64,000 nucleotides of DNA, taken from the NCBI GenBank assembly GCA_019828545.1, contig JACVRA010000210.1:248531-312530 (forward strand), written 5' to 3'. Position 1 is the stretch's first letter, and every line of letters starts with the position of its first letter. This document shows positions 32,397 to 44,660 of the stretch, piece by piece. The notes below the pieces were generated by a model. That model was not told the origin of the DNA. It saw only the letters and a list, made by a program, of their open reading frames with translations, and did no database searches. The translations under genes were made by a program, and so were the position numbers. The DNA is from Paracamarosporium sp. OC-R06-R3. Its lineage: Eukaryota > Ascomycota > Dothideomycetes > Pleosporales > Didymosphaeriaceae.

Positions 32397-34542
32397 ATGG
32401 AAAACACGCTTGATCGGCTCCAGAAGCCGCAGCATCCTTCGGCCTACGCATACGAAGCTCTACGGGGTGTAGCTGGCCAGATACGGATCCTGATCCTCGA
32501 GCCATCTTTGGACTATGCTTCCCCCCTGCGTGTCTCCTTCAAACTTATGTCCATTGATCAAGGGACTTCAGATACTTTTGAAGCGCTATCGTATACGTGG
32601 GGCGACCCAAGACTAATTCACCCTGTTTTAGTTGCCGATGTTTACACGCTACGTATTACAGACAACCTAAACCGAGCGCTGCGACAATTACGGTGGAAAA
32701 CTGACCAGAGATGGTTATGGGTCGATGCATTATGCATTAACCAGCTTGACGATGAAGAAAAGTCGCACCAAATACCTTTCATGCATGAAATCTTTCGATC
32801 GGCGAAATCGGTACTCGCTTGGCTAGGTGCAGATGGGAAAGCTGAATCCGAGGGTTTAGCATATCTATCACGTCTATCTAGATGGCCGAAGATGGAAGTT
32901 GAGGAAACAAGAATTCTTGAAAAACTAGGAGAAAATACTAGCGAGGAACGTATTGCGGCGGTTTTAAGCTTGCCATGGTAAATTCACCGACATGTCTGAT
33001 GACACATGCTCACGATTGTGCAATCTTCAGGTTTTCCCGCATGTGGATTATCCAGGAGGTGGTCTTCAATGTAGATGTTAATTTAATCTACGGCAGCATT
33101 GAGATTTCGTGGGCAAGGCTCAGCACAGCATTGGGTCTCTATATGAAAATTTGGGGCCGAGAGCGACGTTCTGGCGACTTGAATAAGCAACTACAAGCCG
33201 TTGAGACCATTTCAAATATATGGAAGGTGCATTCTATGTTCGGTGAGTCCAAGCTAGCTACCCAGGCTGAGTGTTTGATCACTATATCTATCCAATATGA
33301 ATGGGCTACACTAATCTGTGTTTCATACAGAGGGGTTTCAGCACGGTCGACGCAACCGTACAAATATTCTAGAGATGCTACGGCAGTTTGCATATTACCA
33401 CTGCTCCGAAGAGATCGCATCTTTTCTCTATACAGCATGGCAACCGACATAGGACGCCCATGGCTGATAGAAGCCGATCGTCACTCACCACTTCCGCAAA
33501 TTTCGTTAGCGGTCAACTACTCTTTGGATGTCAAACAAACGTACTATTCATTCGCCTTGGCATGTGTCAGGGCCGGTAGAATTGCACACTTGTTGCAGGC
33601 AGTCGTCGAGCGTTCCCAATTTGAAAATCCACAGAGTTGGGCATCTTGGGTAAGTATATTTGTGGCGGTAATTGGTGGCTCGTTTAACATGTACAGGTTC
33701 CTAATTGGCAGTTGATGCCAGTACCCAGAAATTCATGGTTCCCATACAACCAATCACCTTTAGAATTCATTCGCCACGATCAACACAGATTGCTCCTCGA
33801 ATCGCATTCCTGCTTTTCGAGTGTATCTCACACGCCTTCAGAAGGCCCTTTTGTGTGCATCGACTCCGTCGGCCCAAATACCGTTATAGGCGACAATGTG
33901 GATATGATCCTTCACGAAGTCCTGAGCTTCTACGATGGATGGAGTCATGACCTGAGATTTTGGTGGGTTTCAAAGATGATATTCTTTGCCAAAATTTTAG
34001 CATTGCTCTTGGAACTGAATGCAGATATGACCGATGCACTCGAAAGACATCTTTCAAAATATTCTCCGGATGAGATATCTTCTAGCGGATTATGGGACCA
34101 AGACAACCAAGTTCATGATACCATCTTAGAAGCCATGAATGGGAAAACTTGGTTTCGTGCTCGAATACCTGGTTATCCGGTGTACTTTTGCGGGATTGCG
34201 AACTGCAGCATCCAATCGGGCGATCAGCTTCTTGTAGATGCAACTCTGACCACTCAGACCGAAGAGAATTTGGCCGTCCCAGCAATAGTCATGCGTTGCC
34301 TCTCATGCGCGAAAGGACCAGATGCGCCTTCGGTGTCTCCACACTCACATTCGTTTCGATTGATAGGTGGTGCATTACTTTCTTGGCCGATAACGAGCAG
34401 ACCTATGTCCCACCACGACTTGAACAACGAACTGGATGATCGTTCAAACTTACCAGAATACATACGCATGAAGGAGGTTCTATCGTCCAAATTGTTTTCA
34501 GGAATGACCATGTGCAACCAAGTGCGCTTCTGGCTGGAATAG
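32397..34542 (+). pseudogene. HET-domain protein with a one-base frameshift
   Basis: Four exons are apparent (32397-32977, 33031-33242, 33331-33649, 33697-34542). The HET domain (heterokaryon incompatibility) is clear: FEALSYTWGDP, LWVDALCINQLDDEEKSHQIPFMHEIF, and across intron 1 PWFSRMWIIQEV. After intron 2 the frame EGFQHGRRNRTNILEMLRQF reads to YHCSE, then hits a stop near 33450. The expected continuation RRDRIFSLYSMATDI lies one frame over, at 33407 onward. The summed exon length is 1958, one short of a multiple of three, so a single-base deletion near 33401-33412 fits. HET proteins trigger cell death when unlike hyphae fuse. The rest of the gene (exon 4, PSEGPFVCIDSVGPNTVIGD) is open. 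A sequencing error is the main alternative to a true null allele. Confidence 0.75.
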
Positions 34543-36750
34543 CGTGAACTGCCTTTCGTGCACTCACTGTTGACACATTGGATCGAACTGCAGGCTTAGT
34601 CTGTCTAGCGATGATCGGCATTGACCGGGCATCGGTTTCCGCGCAGATCAAAGTACACATATTGCCAACAACAATTAATATTTAATGTGTTCGTTTACTC
34701 GCCAGTTGTATTGGCGATGCTTACTTACATACTGTTTCTTGGCAAGAAAACTTTGCAAACCTAAGAATACCACGTAAAGAGAACGACGAGCGATAAACAA
34801 GGTTTATGGGGTAAGGTCGAGGCAACTTGTGCATTTACGATACGCTCTTTAGAGAGATCGAGCTTGATAGCTTGATGCTACACTAAACCGAACCATGGGC
34901 GCCAACCTTTAGGCAACATTCTCCGGTTGTGCCAAGTCGCCTATACAGATTGCTCACGGTTCCATTGAATTCTCACAACCCAACCGACAGCAGATTTATA
35001 CGCCTTACTCGGTGTTAGCTTGGCATGCGTAATTTATATGATGATGTCCACCCCAGCACTTACCTTTTTCGACGATCGGTCACGATACTAGGCTCACTCT
35101 TCCCGCAACACAACAAAGCCATGTAGAAACACAAGTACACATATGTAGTCATCTTTTCAGGCCCACGCGCGTCGTGTGAGCCAGCGCACCCTAATTTCCT
35201 GAGCAGTCCAACTAAACAATGATCGAGCAGCTCTAGAGGTTAAGCCTCACGCTATGTTGAGCATTTTTCAATCACGTGGACCGGAGGCTTTCTAATCTGC
35301 GCCGCTAATCGTTGTTTGCACTTGAAATTTAAAAATGCCTGGGCTAGTAACGATTATGCCTTGCGCAATGCGCTTGCTTCATCGTCACACCATAGACACG
35401 GCAGCACAGTTGACTATGTTAGAAGGTCACTTCTTTCGCGAAACACGTTTGGTAAAAACCTTTGTCGTGCTGAGATGGAAGCCCAGGAGAAGAAATTTTG
35501 GCGTTACGCTTTTCGTGGTATGAGGATGGAAGTGCTAGTTCTGAAGAAGTGTGTGTTATCATTCAAATAAAAAGGTAAATTCGCCTAACGCGGGTAACGA
35601 GAGGGCGCAAATTAACTCCATATCCTGGTTAACACTCGGAGAGGCATCTTTCCCTTGATATTATAGTCAAAGTGCTCTCTCGTACGAAAGTATCACGACA
35701 GCTTCTACAATAGGCGATAAATGTACCTCTGCAATGCCCCCTTGTGGCATATTACTGGAAAACTGGATATAAGAAGTATGCTAGTGGATCATTTGCCCCG
35801 GTCTGCGCTATTGCATGCCCGCTGCACTGCGTTACGCCTTGCGAGGCTGAGTTCTACCAAATACACGGACTACACACCAAAGTCCTTGAAAAAGGCTCAA
35901 TATGCTTAGTGCCTTTGATCAGCAGATGTTTGTATTAGCGATGGCGGTAGACTTCCTTCCAGTTCTATAGCATGATCATTCTCGATCGGTTGGATCAATT
36001 TCAAGATAGCCGTCATGGGTATCACGTAAGTACGTGTCTCACTGCGCCATGGCGCCATCTACTAGCAGACTGCAGAATATACAATTTCAAAGGAGAGACT
36101 TGCTGTACCTCGTGCCTTAAGAACAATTCTGTAATGCAACTGCCGCTGCACGTCAGGCTTGCGTGAGAAACATATGCGAAAAGTGACGGGTAGTCAACAC
36201 ATTTCAGGTTTACGCCAAAAAGAAACCACAAAGACTACGGTCTTGCGCACTATGGCTGTATGGTCCTTGACATGCAGTGCATATAGGAGCTAGGGTCCGG
36301 GCCTCAACGCGGCATCCTACGGGGCAGCCAGTGTCAACTGCGCCATTCACTGCACTTCAATACGCTCACTCTCACCTTACTTAGCGAGACCTCCAATTGT
36401 GTTACGCCCCATCGTCGAAGAGTCGGCCAAAGGAGAAAGATGAGACTTACGCCGAGAGCCCTTCATTGCGGTGTGCCGTTGAGGGTCAAAGGCCGAAGTG
36501 AACGCAGCCAGACCCGAGTTTAGGGGATATCACAATCCTTCTCGCGGTTGCCTCATTCGTAAACTGGCGCTTTGAAATTGAATAAGCGATCAAGTCCTCG
36601 TGCTAGCGATAGGCGTGATCGGTCGCCATCTTATCATTCTGTGACTGCGTAACGTACTTGCCCATTAGCACGCACTAATCTAAACTCAACTTCCATTCAC
36701 CTTTCCTCGGCTTATTTGCTCTCTCACCTCTCTTCCACCCCCTAACGAGC
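34543..36750. other. Gene-poor interval of 2.2 kb
   Basis: No gene is supported. The small plus-strand frames (35316-35570, 35721-35909 and others) lack domains and splice partners. The last 300 bp contain the promoter of the next gene. Confidence 0.55.
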
Positions 36751-39075
36751 ATGGAAGTTCCCGACCTGAAGGTAGAACGAGCGCGCGGTTGCCTGCGTCG
36801 GGCCGCGCCTGCCGTTCAAGCAAAGAGGTACCTTTGGGTGACAGCCGCCAGTGTGTCGGTCTACAGCTCTAGGTGAGTAACCCCTTTCTGGAGCTAGATA
36901 TGTGGTATAGGTTCGCGTATCATCGAGACGTTGACCGAAGCCTGTGCTGGCGCAACCAAATTTACGAGGACTCCAAAGCCTTCATCAACCGGTAGGAACT
37001 CCGCTGACTTGCGATCAGTACGTTACTCCAGGCTCTAAGCTTCAGGTCTTCGATATGAAGCAACCCATTACCATGCTAAACTGATAGGGTACCTCCTCGT
37101 GGAGCTGAGCGTCAATTTCCCGCTCTACCTATGCCTCCTTCAATTCTCAACCATCGCCGTCACCGTAGCAATCTCGTATTCGATCAAACATGAGAGTGTA
37201 GCGTCATCATCGTTACGGGATACTTCAATTGCAGGGTGGATAAAGCTTGCTCTTGCGCTGGTGTTGACAGCCGGAGCCATGGTGTTTGGGCTTCAAGCGA
37301 TCTTGCACTTTCAGAACCTGCCTACGCTGATGATGCTTACAGTAAGCGCCTCCCTCTACCCTAACAGTCCTATGCTGACTAGGTAGGCGACCTCGTATTG
37401 CGTTGAAGCAGCTATCCTCGCAGCTGCCGGTCACAGCTCGCGCTCACGTCTCGATATCGGTCGTATTATTACCGTCACCTTATGCTGCGCTGGCATCCTC
37501 CTCGGCGAGTACAGACTTCTTCCACAGGGTCTGGAGACAGCCATACCCACAGTTCTATTAGCTGGAGCTGCGAGGGCTTTTTGGTACATTGCTTGCCACG
37601 CTTCGCTAGACACTCCCATACCTGCACGACATGTCGATGCCCTTCTCTGCCTGGTCGGAACACTGATCACCACGGCTTGTATCTGGTTTCGTGGTGCAGA
37701 CGATGAGACGCTTGCTCAGTTCAGTTCCGCGTTAAAGTTCCGATACCTGCCGCTGCTATCTATCAACCTCTTAGCCACCGCTGTCGCTGTACAAATTGGG
37801 AAGTCATGCTGGGTGCCAATCAACTATACGGAGAATGATCAACATCCTGATGGAAACGTTGATAGGAGTGGCAATATGCTCGCTCTCCTGGCGATGACGG
37901 GAATGGTAGGCTGCGTTTCAGCTTTAACATCCCGCCGTTCGTACACGTCGTGGCCCCAGTATATCTTCTTTGCGTTGGCAGTTAGGTGGTCTAGTCGAGG
38001 CCTGGCTGCACGGCACGGACGCAGGTGGATGGCTATGTACGATGCTCTTCCGAACGATGTCACTCTTCAATCGGTGGATAATAAGGAGACTTTTACATCG
38101 GAGTTGTCAGAAGACTCAGAGGACACAGCCGTAGAATCTACGCATGAGGGTCGGCATAATGTCTTCTTACGATACCTTATCGCCATCGCTCTTCTTTCCA
38201 TTTGGATCGCTTACTTGGCTCTCAACTTCACTCAACACATGTACCAGGCAACGAACGGACCACAACCAATTCTTGACCATGATTTTGTTCCACAGACCGA
38301 CATCGAGCTTGTTATTAGCATGTACAAGGAGCCCATCAATCAAGTGGCACACCTCGTTTCCAGGCTGAAAAGTATGCCTAACCTAAGTGACGCGAAAGTA
38401 CACATTTACATCAAAGACATCGACGCAAACCTCGGCGAGGTACAAGAAGGTACTGGGGCTGACAAAGTGACCCCTTTACCCAACATTGGACGCGAGGGCG
38501 AGACGTACCTCAAGCATATTCTGGGCAGTTGGGACACGCTTGCTAAGCAAACCGTCTTCCTCCAAGCTGATGTCCATAATCCGCGCGAGTTCTACCCTCG
38601 CATTCGCGATTATTTTGTGCCAGAACGGACCGGCATGTTAAATCTTGGATGGTCTGGTCAGGTGTGCAACTGTGAGAACTGTGGTGACCGCTTCAACTGG
38701 TGGGATACTACGCATCTCTTTCCCGAAATTTCCAAGCGCATCAACAATGCTACAACGTGCGACAACGTGCTGCTTAGCTACAAAGGCCAGTTCGTTGTCT
38801 CGGCGAAACGTATCCGCGGCGTCGACAAATCCATTTATCGAGATCTACACGACACCTTCGTGAGGCGCGACAGCTGGGCACACAAAGAAGAATATTTGCA
38901 GGGTCGGCCGAACTCTATGAGCGCGCCCATCTTTGGATATACAATGGAGCGCATGTGGAACCTGCTGTTCCAGTGCAATAGCATGGAGGTAGCGTGGAGA
39001 TGCCCGACTTTGCTGAGCAGAAATCGGATCGGAGGGAACATTGAAGACTGCCAGTGCTTCGATTCCGTATCGTAG
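36751..39075 (+). CDS. Multi-pass membrane protein fused to a DUF3431 domain
   Basis: Four exons (36751-36872, 36911-36991, 37110-37341, 37387-39075) sum to about 707 residues in one frame. The N-terminal half has roughly eight hydrophobic helices (for example PLYLCLLQFSTIAVTVAISY, LALALVLTAGAMVFGLQAIL, IGRIITVTLCCAGILLG, a last helix LIAIALLSIWIAYLAL). The C-terminal part is DUF3431: DIELVISMYKEPINQVAHL, VHIYIKDID, LPNIGREGETYLKHILGSWD, QTVFLQADVHNP. This fungal domain resembles glycosyltransferase-like proteins, but its reaction is not established. It should face the lumen or cell surface after the last helix. Exon 3's acceptor (GAGCTGAG|C at 37109) is weak and was chosen because only it joins the hydrophobic frame, so the 5' half is less certain than the 3' half. 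Confidence 0.75.
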
Positions 39076-40128
39076 GATCGAAAAGGCAGCTGGTTAGCTT
39101 GTTTTATGCATAGCAACGGCGTTCGCACATGAGCATGGATGCCCAGATTTGGGATGGATCAAGAATTATGTTGTGGGATATAGGGAGCATGGTGCTGTAC
39201 CTATCAAATTGCGGACATAGTGCGAAAATACGAGAGGATCATACTTTAGGCTCGTGGCTCTGGGTCCTCTGCTCATCTGACTAAAGTCGCATAAACAGCC
39301 GAGATGGTTTGCTGTGCGCAACAGTAACAGCGCTTCCTCCGGCGCGGGAGACGAGCAAATGTGTGATTGGATGTACCTTGCAGGTTTGTATCGTGGTGGG
39401 TATGGCCACAGAGCCGGGCCCTAAACGACTCATGAAAGCATCTCAAACATTTACCGGCAAGACCTAACCCCCATAATCCACCTGAATGAAACAAAGAAAC
39501 CCGCCCTTCATCTCTAGCCGCCTTTATCTTGACGTCAAATCCAAGCTCGACTCCACAGCCTCGGCTCGCTTACGACCCCGGCTTTTCTTCCCCAGCCGTC
39601 CACTACTTACCATCCCCCATCAAGCATTGGATACTCTGATCCGGCAATGCACCGCCGTGGCTGCATACAAAGAAAGCCACCAAAGTCTCTCAGCCGGCTG
39701 ATCTATCGATTTTCCCCGCATTACGTCCCTGCGACACGTTGCTCGCGGACGAGCTGTGCGCGGACATGATTTGCATCATCGGCGAATAGGCGAGCCGCCA
39801 TGGATGAGCTTGCCAGGTTGGAGCAGACGGTTGTCCATGCGGTAGGCTGCGGGTGCTGCTTGCGTGGGTCCTAGGCAGCCGAGGATGGGAGTGGCATGCA
39901 GGCGTAATGGATGGCGTTTTTGGTCTTTCCGTACTGGACGGAGTGATTTGGACGCGGCTTGGGATGAGCGCTTTAAGGCCGGGAGCTCGCCGGTACCTCG
40001 CGGGAGCTTGTTGTCCTGTCCGACCTTTTCGAAAGAGGACTTAAGGACGTGAGAGCCTTCTCTAGTTTTTGGTCGCTGGGCTTCGTGAGGTGTCGGACAT
40101 AGTAATTGTTTATTGTTAATTGTTCGCT
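39076..40128. other. Intergenic, about 1 kb, no gene seen
   Basis: This is the 3' flank of the DUF3431 gene and the promoter of the carboxylesterase. The open frames on both strands overlap and show no domain. Confidence 0.55.
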
Positions 40129-41931
40129 ATGAAAGAGCTTTTGGTTTTTGCGGCTGCGCTGGGGGCTGTTGCCGCGCAATACGATACTGGTTCCGGTACT
40201 GCGAATACGAGCTTGCCTGTCGTGGATCTAGGTTATGAGATTTATAGAGCGTCTGGGTACAACGTGCGTTTCTTCGATGGGTTGAAAGACTGAATGGGGC
40301 ATTGACGTCTATACAGGACACAGGCCGATTTTACAATTTCTCCAACATTAGATATGCGGCTCCACCAGTCGGCAATCTGAGATTCGCGCCTCCCGAGGCT
40401 CCAGCTGAGAACAGGTCTACGATTAATAATGGTGGTGTTGGGAGGTATGTTTTCCAGCCTCAAATGCTTGGTTTATCTTGTTTTGGCTCACACTTGCAGA
40501 ATATGCCCTCAAGCCAGCCCAGCGTGGAGCCCACTGTCTACCCAGGTCATAGTCAATTCGTTCCTTGGTGTCAGCTCTGCGGGCACTCCAATTTACTCCC
40601 CACAGGGAGCTAATTCGACTTCCAACGTTACAGCACCCGGGCCCTTAGAGTCCGAGGATTGCCTGTTTTTAGATGTATTTGTTCCCGAACAAATATTCTC
40701 TCGCGCAAATGCCTCTGGGTTCGGAGCACCAGTATTAGTCTGGATCTATGGCGGCGGATACGTTGGAGGCAACAAGTACTACAACCCAGCCGGGCTGCTC
40801 GCTGAGTCTGGTAAGCTTGGCGATGCAGAGGTTATTTATGTTTCGATCAATTATCGCCTGGGTGCGCTAGGGTGGGCAAGCGGTCCGTCGTACCAGGCTG
40901 AGGGAGGTGTTAGTAATCTCGGGCTATACGATCAACGATTTGCGCTTGAATGGATACAAAAGAACATTCATCTGTTTGGCGGAGACAAAGACCGAGTCAC
41001 GGTATTTGGAGAGAGCGCCGGTGGTGGATCAATCATGCACCAGATTACTGCCTACGGAGGAACAAACGGATCCTCGCCTTTTCAGCAAGCCGTTCCTCAA
41101 TCTCCTGGTTGGACTCCCATACAGTCGAACACGTATCAGGAAAATACCTACCAAAAGTTGTTAAAACTGACAAACACAACTTCACTGGCGGAACTACGCA
41201 ACCTCTCGTCAGAAGCCATCATCCGAGCCAACGCCCAGCAAATTACGTACGATCCGCCCTGGGGTGGCTATATCTATGGTCCAGTCGTTGATGGGCTCTT
41301 CGTTCCGCTCCAGCCTGGTCAACTTCTCGCCCAAGGCCGCTTCGACAAGAGCGTCCGTGTCATGGTCGGCCACAACACAAACGAAGGCACCTACTTCACC
41401 CCGCCGTACGCCAATACGACTGAACGTATTGCTGAGCAACTGAAATCTACCTTGGCAAATATCCCTCAGTCTTCCTTGGACCATATCACGCAGACGCTTT
41501 ATCCCGAAGTCTTCGATGGCAGCTACGGCTATACCAACAACTACACGCGTGCTAGCACCATCGTAACCGAAGGTATCTTCACCTGCAACGCCAACTATCT
41601 CTCCACGGGCTTCCACAACAAGACCTATTCCTATCTCTTCGCTGTACCGCCCGCCTACCACGGTTTTGACATAGCCTATACCTACTACGACGGCGGAGCT
41701 ACGAGTCTATTACCGACCGGTGTGCAAAACCGAACTGTTGCGGTAGCATTGCAGGAGTTCATTACGAGCTTCGCGAAGAGCGGCGTGCCAGAGGCTGAGG
41801 GAATTAAGCAGTTTGAATTGTACGGACCGGACGCGAAAGTTCTTGATCTAAATATAACTGGCATTGAGCAGATACGCGACAGCAATGCCAGTAACCGCTG
41901 CAAGTGGTGGCAGCTTGCGTTGGTTTCGTAG
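40129..41931 (+). CDS. Secreted type-B carboxylesterase/lipase
   Basis: Three exons (40129-40263, 40317-40444, 40500-41931) give about 564 residues. The signal peptide MKELLVFAAALGAVAAQ points to secretion. The type-B family order is intact: FYNFSNIRYAAPPVGNLRFAPPEAP, the ESEDCLFLDVFVP motif with the disulphide Cys, an oxyanion-loop segment VWIYGGGYVGG, and the nucleophile elbow GESAGGGS with Ser about residue 260. The acid is probably the Glu in HNTNEGTYF and the base the His in PAYHGFDIAY. Several Asn-x-Ser/Thr sites fit a secreted glycoprotein. It hydrolyses carboxylic esters, but the natural substrate cannot be read from the sequence. Both introns (53 and 55 nt) keep frame. Confidence 0.93.
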
Positions 41932-42311
41932 TTGTGCACGCACGACATCGCGCATCTTATGTAGTCAATAGACACAAGTTTTACAGAGCATTGCAATAAA
42001 GATGAACTTGCCTTCACATGCATGACAACGAGCGCGGAACACAATCTCACTCCGCGCAGAACATCGCGATGCTCAGGAGCTATGGCCACATCTAGCCTGA
42101 TCGAGCAGCACCTGTGATGCTCTTTCGACGTCATACCAATCCGCTTGGCCACGCACCCAATCCCAAACGCTTCTCCTCCCTTTAAAAACCTCCTCAGCTC
42201 GCAAGCTTCCCGGATCCTCAAGTACAAACTTACCTCGCTCGAACTCAATTCAATCCATCCCACCAACCGTTTAACTACCTCCAAACAAAACGACACTACA
42301 CCACAATCACA
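41932..42311. other. Intergenic, no gene seen
   Basis: This is the 3' flank of the carboxylesterase and the promoter plus 5' leader of the next plus-strand gene. The last 100 bp are rich in C and A, as often seen just before fungal start codons. Confidence 0.5.
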
Positions 42312-42851
42312 ATGTTCCGCACTCAGATCGCTCGCCAGGCCCGTCTCTTCAGCACCTCGCCAATTGCGAGAAAGAGCCCCGTTGAGACCGTTAAGGATGC
42401 TGCCAAGGCCGTAGACAGGACCATTTCTGGCGCTGCTGTTAAGGGCATCGAGAAGGGCGGTACGTCACCTTCTTTCTACCTTCCACCCCTCAACTCTACC
42501 TCCATCTTCTCCTCACCTAGGCACTCGCTCAGATTGCCGTAGTCGAAGAAACATCGAGCGGCTTTGTGAGGAGAGGAGGTTGGTTGTACATGTACCAACA
42601 CCATCGTTACCAAGCCAAGATGTGTTTGGATTCGGGAACGCAACAAAGTCATGTGTACACATGCTAATGCACACACAGAGCAAGCCGCCGAGGCCATCAA
42701 GGACTCTGTCCCCGAGACCAGCGGCCAGGCCAAGGGTCAGGCCAACGAGGCAGCTGGTCAGGCAAAGGGCAAGGCTAGCGAGCTCGCTGGCGAGGCTAAG
42801 GGCAAGGCACAGGAGCTCAAGGGCGAGGCCAAGGCGAAGACCGGATACTAA
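42312..42851 (+). CDS. Small mitochondrial LEA/CsbD-like repeat protein
   Basis: Two exons (42312-42459 and 42679-42851) encode about 106 residues. The N-terminus MFRTQIARQARLFSTSPIAR is Arg-rich without acidic residues and contains RLFSTSP, a typical fungal mitochondrial presequence cleavage region. The mature part is an amphipathic Ala/Gly/Lys/Glu helix built from repeated units such as GQAKGQANEAA, GQAKGKASELA and GEAKGKAQELK. This is the signature of LEA-type or CsbD-like stress proteins, which are thought to stabilise membranes or proteins during drying and osmotic stress. The intron is 219 nt, clearly longer than most others here. The role in mitochondria is inference. Confidence 0.82.
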
Positions 42852-43294
42852 GCGCGACATCTTATCATCCATCAGTTTCGACGATTAATGGAGGAGATGC
42901 TTTAGTTAAGAAATCTTGGACGTTGATGGAGGAAAGCGATGGCTCGACGGATGCATGTACTGCTTCGTGTACCAATACTTTAGCGTTGTTCAAGTCGACG
43001 AATTATGACTTGTTTCCTTTTTTTTGGGGAACAAAAGCTTAGAAATGAAAGCATGGTTGTTACCACTGTCGTGCCTTTGCTCATGTACGATGTCAATTCG
43101 AGCCGTGATGTACACTGCTGCGGTGGTTCAAGTAAATTACCGGAAGCACACATCTCTGTCGTAAATCTGACATGGTCGGATGTTGCTTGATGAATGCTCG
43201 ATTATGCGTGCAGAATGTTAAGCCCTCTGCGTGGCCTTTATCTATTGTACACAGCGCAAGCATCCCCCGTGCGACCTCTCCGTTTCCCACACGC
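42852..43294. other. Convergent intergenic region
   Basis: These are the 3' flanks of the LEA-like gene and RPT3. A T-rich run followed by G residues sits near 43015-43030. No gene is seen. Confidence 0.5.
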
Positions 43295-44660
43295 TTACTT
43301 GTAGAAATCGAACTTATCTGCCTCCGTCGCACCCTTCACCTGACTGGTGTATGCCTCTTCCAAATCGCTCTGAATGATGTTGTACCTATTCTTGCGCACA
43401 GCCCTCAATCCCGCCTCTTGCATAATCGCCGCAATGACAGCACCCGACAACGGATCGTTTCGCACGATCAAGCTATCCAGGTCAACCTCGGGCGACAGAC
43501 TCATCTTGCCAGCAATGGTTCCGAAGATAAGACGGCGCTCGCGGCGATCCCGCAGGGAGGGGAACTCGATCTTTCGGTCGAGACGACCCGGTCGAAGAAG
43601 GGCGGGATCGAGCGTATCGGCACGGTTGGTCGCCATGATGACCTTGACGTTAGACGTTTGGTCGAAACCGTCCATCTGGTTGAGCAACTCGAGGAGAATA
43701 CGCTGAACTTCTCGGTCGGCACCGGTCTGGGCATCGAAACGCTTTGTGGCAATAGCATCAATTTCATCAATGAAGATGATGGACGGTGAGTTCTCGCGCG
43801 CCATTCGGAACACGTCGCGGACCATGCGTGGGCCCTCTCCCAGGTACTTCTGCACGAATTCAGACCCTACTACGCGGATGAATGATGCTGTTGTGCTGTT
43901 GGCTACTGCCTTTACCAACATGGTTTTTCCTGTTCCTGGAGGCCCATAGAGTAGGACACCGCGCGGCGGGTCGATACCGATCTGCTTGTACAAATCGAAG
44001 TGTGTCAATGGAAGCTCAACCGCTTCCCGGATCTCCTGCTTCTGCATATCCAAACCTCCTACGTCTGCGTATGTGACATCTGGCTTCTCGTCTTGGCCAA
44101 GCATAGCGATGGAAGAGTCGGCTTCCGGAGGAAGGATGTCTACAAGGGCATTCGAGTGGCGGTGGAGAGCGACCGAGGATGAAGGCTTGAGCAACTCGCG
44201 ATCGAGAGTGGAAAGAATGCGGACGACATAATTTGAGCCGGTAGATGACTGTACGATGCCAGTACTGCGAATGTTAGCGATACAGAAGCGGTGTCTTGCA
44301 TGAGTGTCCTACTTCTGATCTATCGCCTCCATGAACTGTCCTATAACGAGCGGTACACTCTGGATACGTTTGATCTCCTCTTGTGCGCGCACCAGTTCCC
44401 GCTTCAAACTCCGCTGTTCATCCTTGATGTACTCTTCCTGGAGGTGGATGTACCTGGCGCAAGTCAGCTTGCTGCCCGCATCGTAACCGATCTATTTGCA
44501 CTTACTCTAGCTGTCGCTGGAGCTTCTTGAAGGTCGAGTAGTCATCATTCCCGTCTGTGCTGAAGCCCTCAAGAGTGTCAAAATTAGGTATCGACGAGGG
44601 GAGCTGTTTCTTGTGAGGCGGTACTGTGTTGTGCGGGTTGTCCACGGCGGCGTCAGCCAT
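43295..44660 (-). CDS. RPT3: 26S proteasome regulatory ATPase Rpt3 (subunit 6B)
   Basis: Three exons (44660-44506, 44453-44313, 44264-43295) give 421 residues. The N-terminal coiled coil ([20 protein letters not shown]) and OB region precede a AAA+ core with Walker A GPPGTGKT at about residues 206-213, Walker [11 protein letters not shown], and the arginine-finger region [11 protein letters not shown]. The C-terminus ends in FYK, the HbYX motif by which Rpt3 docks in the 20S alpha ring. It unfolds substrates and opens the gate as part of the Rpt1-6 ring in nucleus and cytosol. Introns of 52 and 48 nt are GT-AG. The start [15 protein letters not shown] is the first Met of the open exon. Confidence 0.96.
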
